Source: Apostichopus japonicus (Eukaryota > Echinodermata > Holothuroidea > Aspidochirotida > Stichopodidae). Taken from it: 64,000 nt of DNA. This document shows positions 46,901 to 59,328 of this stretch, one piece after another. The position numbers were made by a program, and so were the translations under genes. Position 1 is the stretch's first letter. Each line of letters opens with the position of its first letter. The notes under the pieces are model-generated. The model was given only the letters and a program-made list of their open reading frames with translations. It did not search any database and was not told where the DNA came from. The stretch lies in contig NC_092583.1 in NCBI RefSeq assembly GCF_037975245.1, positions 6,835,264-6,899,263 on the forward strand, in the 5' to 3' direction.

Positions 46901-47989
46901 TCCTGCTGAATTTGGACTGTAACTAACTCTCAGTGGATTTTTTTCATAGTAATTCCTGTACATTATCTTGAGTCTTACAGTATTGCAATTGACACCTTCA
47001 TAGCTAAATATCTACAAGCAAGGAACAAAGTACACAGTGACCTTAGATTTCCATAAGGTCTTTAAGACTTAGCACACGCTCCCCCATGCCTCTGCAAGTG
47101 GCAAAATTTTCAATTCATTCATAAGAAAAAAAAATACGAGAAAAGACTAAAATGACTGATATTGGTTTCCCAATATTGGTGTAATCTTGCTCTGCTATTG
47201 CAAAGAGGATTTCTGAGTGGAAAAGTCATATATTCAATTGCCTGTCTCAGGTTATTGCGGCAAGATTTAAAAGTGCCATGTTGTTTCTAATGCAACAGCA
47301 TCCCAGTGTTTTGAATAACACCGGTCCTTTTGTAGTTACTGTTGTTGATAAACAGATACTTGTATTAAAGATTGGTTAAGGAACATCTCAAGTTTCACTG
47401 CCCAAAAAATTCCTTTGCAACATGACCTCAAACTTATTTACCCCATTTTTTTTTTTTTCACGTACTGCAGTAATTTGGTATTTCTAATACTCTCTTCATC
47501 TGTGTTATGTGATATCATCCTCTCTCGCACGGAGCATTGCGTGCCTAAGCAATCGTTTCATCCTCATCATCATCATCTCGGAGTAAGAACCTCGCAAGCA
47601 GTGGCTGCAGAAGTAGCCAAGGCCAGTTAGTACACTGTACTATCTAGTCAGACTTCACAGAGTCAAAATAAAGCCCTAGGAGATAAACAAAGCAATGGTT
47701 AAAATTAATATCCGAAGGTGAAACGGAGGGAGTTGAGGAAACTCATTTTAAGAGGATGGCATTATTATCCCCGAGGCTGGTATTTTTCTTGTTTGTTTCA
47801 TCTACTCGTCATCATATGTTTGCTTGTAGGCTCTGTATCGCTGGATGTCGCTAATTCTATAAGATGATGTACTTTAGCCCTTTATGTGATTTGAAATGAT
47901 GTCATTGGAGTCAGTATCAACTACCTCATTCTCTGGAATATTGTGCAATATTTGACAGTATTTTTAACAACAGTATTTATGACAACAGT
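43976..47989. other. No gene confirmed
   Basis: Mostly featureless AT-rich sequence; (AT)n near 45939-45957; a CATCATCAT triplet run near 47560-47577. A frame at 47415-47630 ends near a CTCGGAGTAAGA donor-like word and could overlap a 5' untranslated exon of the gene at 47990, with weak support. Confidence 0.3.
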
Positions 47990-48133
47990 ATGGATCTGGA
48001 CTCTGCTATTAAGGAACTTCATTCCCTGTCTTCTTCTCCCAAGAAGACGGTGCGTTTTGCACCGGATGTTGAGCAATTCTTCACATTAACACCGACACAT
48101 TGGAAGGATGGTGTCAGGGAGACCGATTTACAG
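47990..48133 (+). CDS. N-terminal coding exon with PP1-docking-like motif
   Basis: ATG at 47990 opens 48 codons to a CAG|GTAAGA donor at 48133/48134, ending in phase 0. The peptide starts MDLDSAIKELHSLSSSPKK, continues TVRFAPDVEQFFTLTPTHW and ends KDGVRETDLQ. Codon-like composition, a clean donor and a mixed hydrophilic sequence make this the best host exon in the window. KKTVRF matches the RVxF consensus ([KR]-x(0,1)-[VI]-x-[FW]) by which many regulators dock on protein phosphatase 1, and a serine-rich segment precedes it as is common. The gene is not recognised, and PP1 binding is inferred from a short motif. Beyond the donor the frame runs on to 48247 into lysine-rich sequence that I take to be intron. 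The TSS and promoter are not visible. Confidence 0.6.
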
Positions 48134-49470
48134 GTAAGACATTTTAACGATAAACAAGTAGAGTATAGACTTTGGTGCCACCTGGTCAAGAACATTGGAC
48201 AGGCCATGAAGTTGATAAGAAAAAAGGTCAGAAAAAAAAGAGGTTGATTTTCATAAAAGTACCATGGAGAATTGATATTAGTAGTAGAGAAATGAACACA
48301 GGAATATGTCAAAAGACCAAATAAGTAGTAGATTCATACAAGGAAGTTTTTCTCAAAGTTTAATAAAATGCATGAAAAAGTTATCAGTGCTATACGAAAG
48401 ACTTTTCATTCTTTGTGTAGTATTTGGTTGCACTTTTTTCTTCATTTTAGGTTGTATGATATGTCACAATGGGTAGGGGAGGGGTGTGTGTGGGGGTATG
48501 TGGGGGGGGTTATTCAATGATTATGGTTTTCATCCTGATTATCCTCATTATGCCAATGAACATCAGGATGAATGAGAGATTGCAGAATAAACCCTAATGA
48601 TGAGACTTAAAGTCTGGTGATCTTTATTTGGTATTGAGATTGTAGAAAAGTTATCAACAGCCAAAATAATATGCATCTTGTTCAAGCTACATAGTGATTA
48701 CATTACCTGCAGAATGACAGTTAGATGAGAGTAAATGTGCTTTCATACTGTATATATATATCACTGTTATTCTCCACTGTGGGTATATTGCCAGGAAGCT
48801 TCTATCTCAGGACCAAGTCAGCAGCTCCCTGAAATTGTAGGGTGTTGTTAGGCCAACTGTATGTGATAGTTGTTAGGCTCATGGTAAGGGGCCATTTTGA
48901 TCACATGTCACTTACTTCATACTCATTAAGTACAGATGGATTCTGCCCTCTAGTCTTCCATAACTACATTTATAAAGCAACAGTAGATAACTTTTATGTA
49001 AAATATAACGATGACAGTCTGTAGATTTTTAAGTTTGTTATTTTTGTTGTTGTGGTGACTATCCTAATCTGTGTATAGTCATAACAGTCTGAAGGTGTGG
49101 TTGTGTATTTATATGTAACACATCTCATATAAAGAAAGTATCTTGAAAAGGATAACATGGATTGCCTCTTTCTTGACAATGTATAGTATAGTACATGTTC
49201 CATAATGAGTTAGAAGAACCTGGGTCCTTTCCTTGTTGTGTTGGTGAAGGGTCATTTCAGGTCACAATGCCAAATGTGAACATCTTGTAGATGTAATATA
49301 TCAGATAATGAAGCAATATTGATTCAGAGTATTTACATTAGTGACATAGCCTCCAAATGATGTAAAAAGGATGGTTTTGTCATGGGCGTAACCCACTCCA
49401 CCTATTGTTTTTGGGTGGAGGTCAGAGGCTTCAATATGTAGAACTTTGTGAACAATTTTACAAATAGGAA
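48134..49470. other. Probable intron; no exon seen
   Basis: Begins with the GTAAGA donor of the preceding exon. Contains a G-rich stretch at about 48474-48510, and at 49215-49440 two diverged blocks with AGGTCA words reminiscent of the repeat at 16258. Confidence 0.35.
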
Positions 49471-49517
49471 GGACAGCTCAAAGTGATTAAACACTGGGCT
49501 TGGGAAGACCTGAGTCC
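49471..49517 (+). repeat. tRNA-derived SINE-like relic
   Basis: GGACAGCTCAAAGTGATTAA followed by ACACTGGGCTTGGGAAGACC resembles the 5' half of a tRNA (A-box TAGCTCAGTGGTTA, anticodon arm) as found in tRNA-derived SINEs. No B box is recognisable, so it is decayed or coincidental. Confidence 0.25.
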
Positions 49518-52059
49518 AAAGTGAGCATGAATTTTGTGATTACTTTTGGACAGTATAAGTTTTGGATTGCAATTAATCTCAAGAGATGGATATGTACTTG
49601 AGTACAAGATATCAATTCTGGTGGAGGTCAAATGTCATTTGATGTCAGTAGTTGTAAAAATGTGGAAAATGTTTAAAAAGATATTGCACAAAGGACAACT
49701 TGCAAGTATGTCATATATGTACAAAACTCCTAACTTACTCTGGCAGTTCTTGCCTTAGATGGTAAACTTACTTGACACAGGTATTGACTTTGTTAGTCAA
49801 AAATGTATTTAAGGTAACCTGTGCAATTTTTCTGTGCTACAATAACACCTATGCACCAACATGGTGTAACTTCTTAAGAATGTTATTGACGCACCTTGTT
49901 CTTGTTTGGGTAAATATTGTGTGTGGAAGATAGCCTATGATTAATTCCTTAACAAATCACTTTTATATAAAAGGAGTAATGGGCATTCTGTTTGTGGTTT
50001 GTTTAGTGTTGTTCAAGCCAAGCTAAGTTTAAATTCCCTGATTAGGTGGGCTTCAGTGACAATAGTGGAGAGCCATAAATGACACTGATATTAAAAATCA
50101 CATGCAAGAATCTAGGTGATAAAGTATATGTCTGCTCTCTTCAAATATATCTTGTCATGATCACGTGGAAAAATACCTGTCTTGTGTACATAGGTAACTA
50201 TACACATCTCTGCATTTTTGTTGCTAACTTTATCATTTTAATAGCAAAGCATTCTGTTGCAATATATGTAAATTATGATCTGTTTGATATCAAATAATGC
50301 ATGTGGTGGTCATCATGCACTGCCATTTTACAGTTATAATTTTCTGATTAATAATTCCAAGTCTTGAATGGAAGGATATGTAAACTGAAGTTGTAATAAA
50401 TCGGAGAGTTTAATCATCTTAAATTAGTGTATATTGGTACAGTATTACAAAGGGGTGATGTACGTGTGGCACTTGATGTATTATCACTTAATGAAAAGGT
50501 CAAATGCATCAAACAAACCCAGATACAATTTATTTGTTTACTTTCTATCAGTAACTATCTAACTACAAGATTAAAAGTCAATTTCAGTGAAGGAGCCTGT
50601 GTAAGAGCTGAAGTCTCAAGATCAAATAACGTAATAACAACACAGGTTTATTGATGTTTGTAAAGCTTATGTAATTAGGGTATATTTCAGCTGTATCATA
50701 ACACAGTGAACCTAATAACTATACAGATCTGTAAATCCTGCATGCTTCAAGTCAATTGTGAATTATCTAAAATGAAGTAATATTCTAATTTGAAGATGCA
50801 TTTTGTGACAAAGATATTGCACCCCTCAAGTTTTTTAAATGAACAATATTAATGCATTTAATTTAACTTGTGGCTTGGAAGACAAATTGTATATTGAAGG
50901 GGAAGGGGTAAGCATAGAGTTTCATACTTAATATACAGATCCAGATCAGTGTTAGAACTGCTGTACTTATCATGTGAAGACTGGTTATATAGTCTGAGAG
51001 TCATTTGTATGCAGTGTTACCTCAAATATTCTCATATAAAAAGTTATCACTAAGCCTGTTTACTCCTAATAGGGCTGCTTATTGGTTCAAGTCATATTCG
51101 TGCATGTCATGATCTGTCTCAGCGTTATCATAGAATCTTTAACTTACTGTAAATGTCATAGATTTGTTTGTGATGAACAAATCCCATAAACAGATAAGGA
51201 ACACTTGCTCCATTTGTGAGATACTGTGGTTTGAATGTCATATAATGGAGCTGCCATTTTGTCAGTGTGTGTTGGTATACTTCATAGTGACACTAGGAGG
51301 AGAAGCCTTACACATTCTCTTTGTATATTCTTTCCATATTTTGCAATGTGACTGTAAGCAGTGTAGACACTGAAACCGATGCCAGTATTAGGTCATCTCA
51401 AGAACTTCAGCATTTGTTAAAAATCATCTCCATTTACACAAACCATGAACATTGTAATAAAGAAGAAAACCATTCTTCCAGTATACAGTATGTGAAAGCT
51501 GTGACATCTTGTGTGTGAGAACATTTAAAACATTTCCAAAATGGAGCAAGATGGTTGGGTTTGTTTCTTCTGTAGTTGTATTTATAAATGCAAGCCAATG
51601 AAAAGTCTTTTTACCTGCATTTGTTGTTGGGTAGAATGCACTGTGACAGTCTGACCGATCCGTTTACTATTGACAGATAATTGGATAGCCCACAATCTAT
51701 TAACGAAATGTTATGTGCTGATGCCATTTTAATACTCTAAATTCAGCGAGCTAGTAAAGGATTAATTGAATTAAAAAAGATATGGAAAGAAAAAAAGGTT
51801 CCATAAATTCACTGTAATAATTTTCATTGGCAAAACTTTGAAGTTTTGATTACTGTCATAATTCTTGTTGCAATCTCTGTGTGTTCTAATTAGTTACAGG
51901 TATCATTGCCAGGTACATAATCCTTCCTTTTAAGGTCCTGTGTGGTAACACCAGATTGTGATGAAGTCAACACAGAATACAACTTTAAGCCAGAATAGAT
52001 AACTTTAAGCCAGAATAGATACTGTACCAGGAAGCCTAAGTGAGGTCTATATATCTAGT
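49518..52059. other. Probable intron; no exon seen
   Basis: Non-coding. A 20-bp direct duplication (AACTTTAAGCCAGAATAGAT twice) sits at 51980-52020, right before the minisatellite. Confidence 0.35.
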
Positions 52060-52826
52060 CATTGGATGTACATTACTAAATGGCAACACTTGAAAGTGTT
52101 ACTAACTAAATCATTGGATGTACAGTACTAAATGGCAACACTTGAAAGTGTTACTAGTGATAAATCATTGGATGTACAGTACTATATATGGCAACACTTG
52201 AAATTGTTACTAGTACTAAATCATTGGATGTACAGTACTATATATGGCAACACTTGAAAGTGTTACTAACTAAATCATTGGATGTACAGTACTATATGGC
52301 AACACTTGAAAGCGTTACTAGTATTAAATCATTGGATGTACATTACTAAATGGCAACACTTGAAAGTGTTACTAGTGATAAATCATTGGATGTACAGTAC
52401 TATATGGCAACACTTGAAAGTGTTACTAGTACTAAATCATTGGATGTACAGTACTATATATGGCAACACTTGAAAGTTACTAGTACTAAATCATTGGATG
52501 TACAGCACTATATGGCAACACTTGAAAGTGTTACTAGTGATAAATCATTGGATGTACAGTACTATATATGGCAACACTTGAAATTGTTACTAGTACTAAA
52601 TCATTGGATGTACAGTACTATATATGGCAACACTTGAAAGTGTTACTAGTACTAAATCATTGGATGTACAGCACTATATGGCAACACTTGAAAGTGTTAC
52701 TAGTACTAAATCATTGGATGTACAGTACTATATGGCAACACTTGAAAGTGTTTAATACTAGTTCTAAATCATTGGATGTACAGTACTATATATGGCAACA
52801 CTTGAAAGTGTTACTAGTACTAAATC
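52060..52826. repeat. ~55-bp minisatellite, 14 copies plus a partial
   Basis: Each unit has CATTGGATGTACAGTACTA, (TATA)TGGC, AACACTTGAAAGTGTT and an ACTAGTACTAAAT or ACTAACTAAAT linker. Length varies from about 50 to 59 bp. AACACTT-GA-AAGTGTT is a self-complementary hairpin present in nearly every unit. The frames crossing it are artefacts. Confidence 0.95.
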
Positions 52827-55800
52827 AGTATGATTGACTTGCATATCCATCCACAATGGTTGCTTCAATTATGTACTCTGGTCCAGCAGCTCTGTGGCTG
52901 GTATTTATAACCACAGACTTGTGAGTTAACTATGGTTGGATCTGACAACTTGACCAGCTTCTTAAACAGGCCAAACATTTATCCTAGTGCATACATATTG
53001 ATTTATTACTTTAAATTCTAACAGCAAAGTTGGTGTTTGTTACAACAGAAACCTGCTAGTCTCATTGTTTAAAGGCTTAGATTTTAAAGCCTACTTTACT
53101 CATTTTTTGCAAATGTGCTATTTATCTATGGGGAATAAAAGTGCCTGATCGTATTGGACTTGAGCTATTTGAATTAAAAGACTGTATAAAACAATACTAG
53201 GTCTAGTGAATTTATTTTGCAAGTTGCAATTTTTCGCGCTAACTACAATCTTTGTTTGACTTCTTAGTCACTGTTTTCTTTCCAACTGTGCATAATTACT
53301 TTGTGAATTTAGTGGTTTGCAATTTTTCCATCTGATTGATGCAGGCGCTCCATCAAGTTAATAAATAAGTTCAGAGTAATACACATTGATAAAACATTCC
53401 TAGTAAGTAATTGCAACGTAGTCTTTTATTTGTCTATTTATTCATACCTGAGTAAACTTCATAAGTCTACTGTGTGAATTGTTTGCTCTGGCTAGTATAA
53501 TTTCTCTGAGATACTGCTGTGTTTTGTTAGCCAACGGTCTATTTGTATATTTTCAGTTTTCATTTTCAAACTCCCTGGAAGCAGATCGATATTTGCATTA
53601 CTTGTTTACTTTTCTTGACAGTTAAGTCCTTGGAATCTGGCATTCTGGGAGGAAGGTCTGTAATATCAGGAATTTTGCCATCTCAGGGATACTTTTGAAA
53701 CCAAGTGTGAGATTATTGAGTAACCTTAAATGCTCATGTAAATTTATTCCATAAAATGTTTTGATTTCTGTAGTACATCAACAATTCTCCCCTTGAGAGA
53801 TGTCTTGTTGAAGCAGTGATTACTGTTAAATCAGACCTTACTTTTAGTATGTAGTCACTTATTCTCTGCAGTGTTGTAGCACTCATGGTTTGTACAGCCT
53901 TTAATCGTAAATGTTTAAAGGATACATCAGAGACAGAGATGGGTGGATGGGGTGGGATAGGGTGGGAGAGGGTTGGGGGAGGGATGGGCCGATGAGAGCA
54001 GGAGGAGTGGGGTCTATTTAAACATTTGAAAATACAAGGTGTGGACTACAGGATGCTCTTGTGGCGGTTCTGAAACTTACCCAAAGCAGTTTGTTTTTGG
54101 TGAAATAAATGTCCTTGCAATCAAAGCTGGAAGGAATTAATCAGAGTTACCCTTGTGTACACATCAGTACCCTGATTTACCCCCCCCCCCCCCCTTACCA
54201 TATACATCTGTTGATGTGTTGGAACAATTTTATTCTCCAGAACAACGGCTAGCATACTGTGAGAGAAACATCAAAATTTACCATCGTAAATTTCATGAAT
54301 TTATAAATGTTACAGATCAGTTTTCTGTTTTGCCTTGAGATACACTTGAAATATTCTGACATCCTGTTTCAATTTTTAGGATGATGTCATTATTTTTACT
54401 GAAGTGTCATCTTTTATTTTATCGCTGATAAAAAGTACCAAAGAAAAGGCAGTATGGTTTCACTTTCACATCGTTATTCTGAGTAATTCAAAAACCATTT
54501 GTACATATTGCAGTTTTGAAGTGGGCACTTGTATAAAAACCATAGCTTAAAACTGCCTTTATATCTAAAGTAATGGTTACAGTTTATATGTAGACTGCTG
54601 TAAAGTGGTTCCGGGTAGATTGTCCTAAGCTTGCATTGCTGTAAATTGGTGAGTTTATCCATGGCATTACAGAGACACTGTGATTTCAGATTTCCTTCGG
54701 TTCAAAGAGCGCGGTCAAGGGTAGTATCTGAAAGGATATTAATAATCCTCCCAGTTTGAGGTGGATAAAATTTTGGTATATGCGTAATTGGTGGATTCAG
54801 AGACCGTTCACACTATGTTGATCTGTAACATAGACATGCCTTTTATTTGACCACTTGCATGCACAATTAACCAAACTTTATAGGTAAAGAATGACAACTA
54901 CAAACAAAACTCCTTGGCACTCTTGCTTTATCATTAAAATCAGCCTTGTGTTAACTCTTTGGAAAGATAAACTAATCAACCATTCACCCACAACATCTAA
55001 AAGGTTATAGCATTGACATGCCAATTGTTTCAAGAATCATAACAAACTCATGCCAGCAATAAACATTTGAAGGTGACTGCCATCAATAGAAACTGTGTGC
55101 TCCTAACCAATATCAGCAAGTCCTGTTAACCTCAACGAATGGTATGAATTTAAAACTCATCATTATCCAATTGATATTAATATCAATCAGGACAGCCATT
55201 CCAAAATCACTCCGACATTTGAGCATAACATCTTCTAGCTGTAACTGCTATCATGATTGGTCTATAGGCGGCCCAAGGTCTACATTGGACATGCTGTAGT
55301 CTATTCTTAACATGACTGTAGCTACAACACTCAGCAGTTTGCCAGGTTGAATTCATGCTTGAATTTGCCCCCAACCCAGTAAGGCATGCCAGCAATGAAG
55401 CTATCCTATCAGCTATTATTGTAATACCTGTGACATGTGTTGCCGTTAAATAGTGTAACTATGGCAACATGTCATATATAATTAACTTTGCATCTTCAGA
55501 TAATCCCACTCCACTATGCAGAGAGCATATCAAGTGAATTGGAGGATGTTGTGCATATTTAAAATTGAATTAGGAGAAACTTGCATCAATGTAACTGGTT
55601 TGTTTATTCTGTGTTTTTTAAGAAGAGACAAATTACACTAAATATAAATATAAATACTTAGTCACACAGGTGCAGACTTAAAACAAGATTGATTGTGTAA
55701 TATAACCTCTCTTTAATATCTGGGAATAATTTAAATGAAATTAATAAAGGTTCCAGTCAGAAACTCCAGGGCAGCTACTTTGGAAAGGTTTAAGAAAAAT

Positions 55801-56675
55801 TTTAGGTGCTAAGATGTTGGTGCGATCACAATAATGACCTCTTCACTATCACTAGAGTTTTCCTTATCCTGATATTACACATATCATTACACATCATTTT
55901 AGTATACTGCCCCCAGTTGAACAGCATTAATCCTCATGAGCCTTTTCTACCTTCTGCCCTCTATTTCCTAAGTTCAGGTTTTTTACTGGAGGGTGGTGAT
56001 ATTTTAAATGTTTACACTAACAAGATATTTAACATTAAAAAGTTAATTTAATGGTAAACGTTGTTGCAAAGGCAGAATTAGTTTTTAGGTAGCCAAGATT
56101 TTTGTCATTAGGTAGAGAAGGTTTATAAGGTCTGTTTCAGTCTGTGATTTTAGTGTAATTTAGAGAAAAATGATCTAATTTCAGTTCTCTTGAGTACTGT
56201 ATTCCAGGTAAACAGATTGATTACAAGCAGAAATTTGGACACATGGCAACTAAATGTCAGTTTAACCTGCTAACTAACCTACATTTGAATCAGTGGTAGC
56301 ATACATCAGTCCTCAGAAAACAGGATTTTTTCAAAGGTTTTCTAAATTTCTAAATTGGGCGAACCATGAAGATTTTTATATTTTTGTTATATAACATTAT
56401 ATGATATATATAACTGTAAATTCTTTTCTGGATCTTTCAATCAGGGAGTATACTTCAGCTGGTAATTTATAGCAATAATTATGCTATGTAGGAAGTGGCT
56501 GAATTCCTATTGCAAGATGTTTTGTACTTTCTTGTTCAAACAACTTTAAGGTATATGCAAAGCATCATGATGATGACAACTTAGAAGCATAAAAAATATT
56601 TTATTAATATAAAAATATTAATCAATTTGCCATGCCTAGCTGTGGAACGAGCTTGAAAAGTCACTTGCACACTAA
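52827..56675. other. Probable intron; no exon seen
   Basis: Poly-C run near 54180-54194, G-rich tract near 53938-54010. No convincing splice-bounded frame. Confidence 0.3.
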
Positions 56676-56967
56676 AATGTGATGACTTTCTATAAGTGTT
56701 CAAACAATGCAACTTCAGTTCAACTCATATCTTACTCCAACCGCCATCCTCCCTCCTACAACCATGGCGGTATTACTCTAAACTAAAACTGCCAGAGATG
56801 TTTAGACTCATGTTTCATACGAATGTGATGACTTTCTATAAGTGTTCAAACAATGCAACTTCAGTTCAACTCATATCTTACTCCAACCGCCATCCTCCCT
56901 CCTACAACCATGGCGGTATTACTCTAAACTAAAACTGCCAGAGATGTTTAGACTCATGTTTCATACG
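56676..56967. repeat. Perfect tandem duplication of 146 bp
   Basis: 56676-56821 and 56822-56967 read base for base the same. Each unit contains an 8-bp inverted pair ACCGCCAT...ATGGCGGT separated by about 15 bp. Zero divergence means a recent duplication, or an assembly artefact. Confidence 0.9.
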
Positions 56968-57699
56968 ATGTCAAACTGTTCCTCCAGTCACACACAATTC
57001 AGTGAATTTTATCAGTAATTTGATGACTCAATGTTACAGAACCACACATCTCCTCCTCCTCATTAGAATGTTCAGTGGTCTTTGGGTTTCTCATATCCAT
57101 CCTTCCTATTGAACTGTTTCTTCCTCTGAAATAGTTACTAATATTATTTGCCCCTCTGCTTGTATGGCAGATGATATGAGAAGTTCCTGGTGAGTAACCA
57201 TGTCCCTTCGGGCAAAATTTGAAGGAATCTCTGAAATGAGGATGGGGGAGAGTGAGACTAACCACAGCTTAAAAGTAGACCTATCTTGATTGGATTGTGG
57301 TGGATAATTCTTTATCCTCTCAGAGAATGGATACCCAGCTAGGATGTTCAATCAATAGCCCCACATGGCGGTGACAAAATGACTTTTTTCAAATTTTATA
57401 AGTTGTTTCAGTTTTCATAGAAGAACATCACAGAATGAAAGGAAAAAGAAATAACGACAGGTTTGAATGCATCTTTTGCCTCCAACCTCCCAGTGCTTGT
57501 CAGAGAAAAAAGGTTCAGCCGGGGGCAAAACCTTCAGTCGGGAGATTTTTGTCTCCTAAGGAATAAGGAGTCCCCCCTCCCCCATATTATTTGAACCTTT
57601 CACATAGTATTTAGTAACATAAGATTAGTTTAATATGCCTCAGAATGCGACATGACATGTGAACTAGTTTCAATGATCACATGACAGCACCCATCTGTT
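56968..57699. other. No gene confirmed
   Basis: Frames on both strands around 57000-57350 have fair composition but no acceptor/donor pair or recognisable domain. Confidence 0.3.
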
Positions 57700-57814
57700 A
57701 ATCAATCGTTAATTTGCCTCTGGCCCTTCCATAAAGGTTCAGGCCCCTACCTAAATGAGTTTGGTGAAATTTTTAACTTGGGCCCACCCTTGAAAAATCC
57801 TATGCATGCCACTG
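57700..57814 (-). mobile_element. hAT-like terminus fragment
   Basis: Read on the minus strand from 57814 the sequence starts CAGTGGCATGCATAGGATTT and passes into GGGTGGGCCCAAGTT, a typical hAT-like end. No partner end or target duplication found. The left limit is a guess. Confidence 0.35.
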
Positions 57815-58598
57815 GTGGGGTGGGAGGGGGGGGGCTGGGTGCTGGGGTTGGATGGTGTGTGATTTGAGAAGAGGAAACTGAGTAGGAAAATGAAGGAACA
57901 TTAGAACCAGTATGATGGTGTTGTATGGATTATGGGGAATGGACAGGTGATAGGTAAATGCAATGCTTCGACATTGTACCATTGTCCTACAAGATGAAGG
58001 TAAAAGATCAAATAACCCTTGAAGTTCTCTGATAACATTTCCTGCTACAGTGGTTGAAAAGTCACCCTCATCGCTCTAAATATATAGTGTTGAAGATTAG
58101 TAGAAGTAGTACGATACTTGACTGCAAGGGAACGGTGCTAGAACACATCATCTGTTAGGTCGTTTGTCTACTAATAATGAAAGAAACAGGACCTGTAGAT
58201 AGTAAAAGTTTGTCAATGAAGCTAGAAAGTGTTTCTGTATTGGATGAAACTGTTGTAACCTCATTAAAATAATGCAGCCACATGAGACTCTTTATGAGAT
58301 AGAGGGGAATAAAAATCATATGTGAATATTACATGACAAGAATGATGCAAACTTTTACAACACAGTGAAAGAAAACAGCTTTACATGTTTTCTGGAGGGG
58401 AGGGGAGTGGGATATGGGGAGGGGGAGAGTTTAATATAAAAGAATATTAATTGCATTCAAGTTTATGAGTCAATGGAACTTATCTGCACCCTTTCCTGTA
58501 TTTCCATAGTGTCGTAACACATACAGAGTTAGTATTATAATCCATTATGTCTTCATATTGCTTTAACACTTTAATAACGTCTGTCTTATGCCCTGCAG
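57815..58598. other. No gene seen
   Basis: Non-coding, with G-rich patches near 57817-57845 and 58395-58430. Confidence 0.35.
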
Positions 58599-58622
58599 TA
58601 CCAATACTGCTCTACTTCAAAA
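58599..58622 (+). CDS. Candidate 24-nt microexon
   Basis: A pyrimidine-rich tract ending GTCTTATGCCCTGCAG leads to 24 bases and then AAA|GTAAGAAT, a strong donor. The 24 nt are a multiple of 3 and read YQYCSTSK with no stop in phase 0, the phase required by the donor at 48133. No other exon of the gene is visible in the window, so the link across 10.5 kb is conjecture, and such short matches arise by chance. Confidence 0.2.
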
Positions 58623-58889
58623 GTAAGAATCCTTGACAGTGCGGCGGCATGGTTAGTAGATATTAATACCATCTATATCAATTTCATCCCGAAACTCTAG
58701 CTTATGAAGGCAGATATTGTTTATTTTGCCTGTAGTCAGTCACCTGTGATTGAAAGCTTGAAATACCAGCTACAATATTCCGATGTGTTTAGGGATGTGA
58801 GACTTAGACTCAAGAATACGATGATCATGTAGGAAATGCTTAAAATTTTCCAGCGGTATTAAATTTTCAATTTGTAGACATCTGCATTT

Positions 58890-59044
58890 CTCTGCCGGCG
58901 AGGGTGATTTCACTGGTAACCGTCTTGACAGACTATTGCTGGCAAGAAATTTATTTTCAAATTTACTCTGCCGGCCAGGGTGATTTCACTGGTAACCAAC
59001 CATCTTGACCGACGATTTCTGGCATGAGATCTATTTTCAAATTC
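58890..59044. repeat. Tandem duplication of a ~76-bp unit, diverged
   Basis: CTCTGCCGGCGAGGGTGATT at 58890 recurs as CTCTGCCGGCCAGGGTGATT at 58966. Both units continue with TCACTGGTAACC and end in TATTTTCAAATT. Several substitutions and a small insertion in the second copy. Confidence 0.8.
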
Positions 59045-59204
59045 CAATCAGTCACACCAGTGAACGATACAAGACGCCTTGTCGGGCTCAAAAAGTTAAT
59101 TTTGTGGAGATGGATTGTAAAAGTTGAAAGTAGCTTTTTCCATTTGATCTGCAATTTTACCAAACATTCTGAGTACTACTCAAAGTATGATACAATTGAT
59201 TTTA

Positions 59205-59328
59205 TGTGTAAAAGTAAGTTGGCCTGACGTTTCGATCCTAGCAGGATCTTTTTCAAAGGCTAAAAAAAAAACCCCTTTGAAGAAGATCCTGCTAGGATCG
59301 AAACATCAGGCCAACTTACTTTTACACA
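59205..59328. mobile_element. Foldback element, 55-bp arms, 14-bp loop
   Basis: 59205-59259 is the reverse complement of 59274-59328 at 53 of 55 positions. The loop is A-rich. Each arm also contains GATCCTAGCAGGATC, itself nearly palindromic. The arms are longer than random hairpins and this looks like a complete miniature foldback transposon. I found no obvious target duplication outside the arms. Confidence 0.8.

Noticed and set aside
52282-52837. Repetitive frames of up to 95 codons
   Set aside because: They are readings of the ~55-bp minisatellite.
57000-57351. Overlapping frames on both strands with plausible composition
   Set aside because: No acceptor/donor pair with consistent phase and no known domain.
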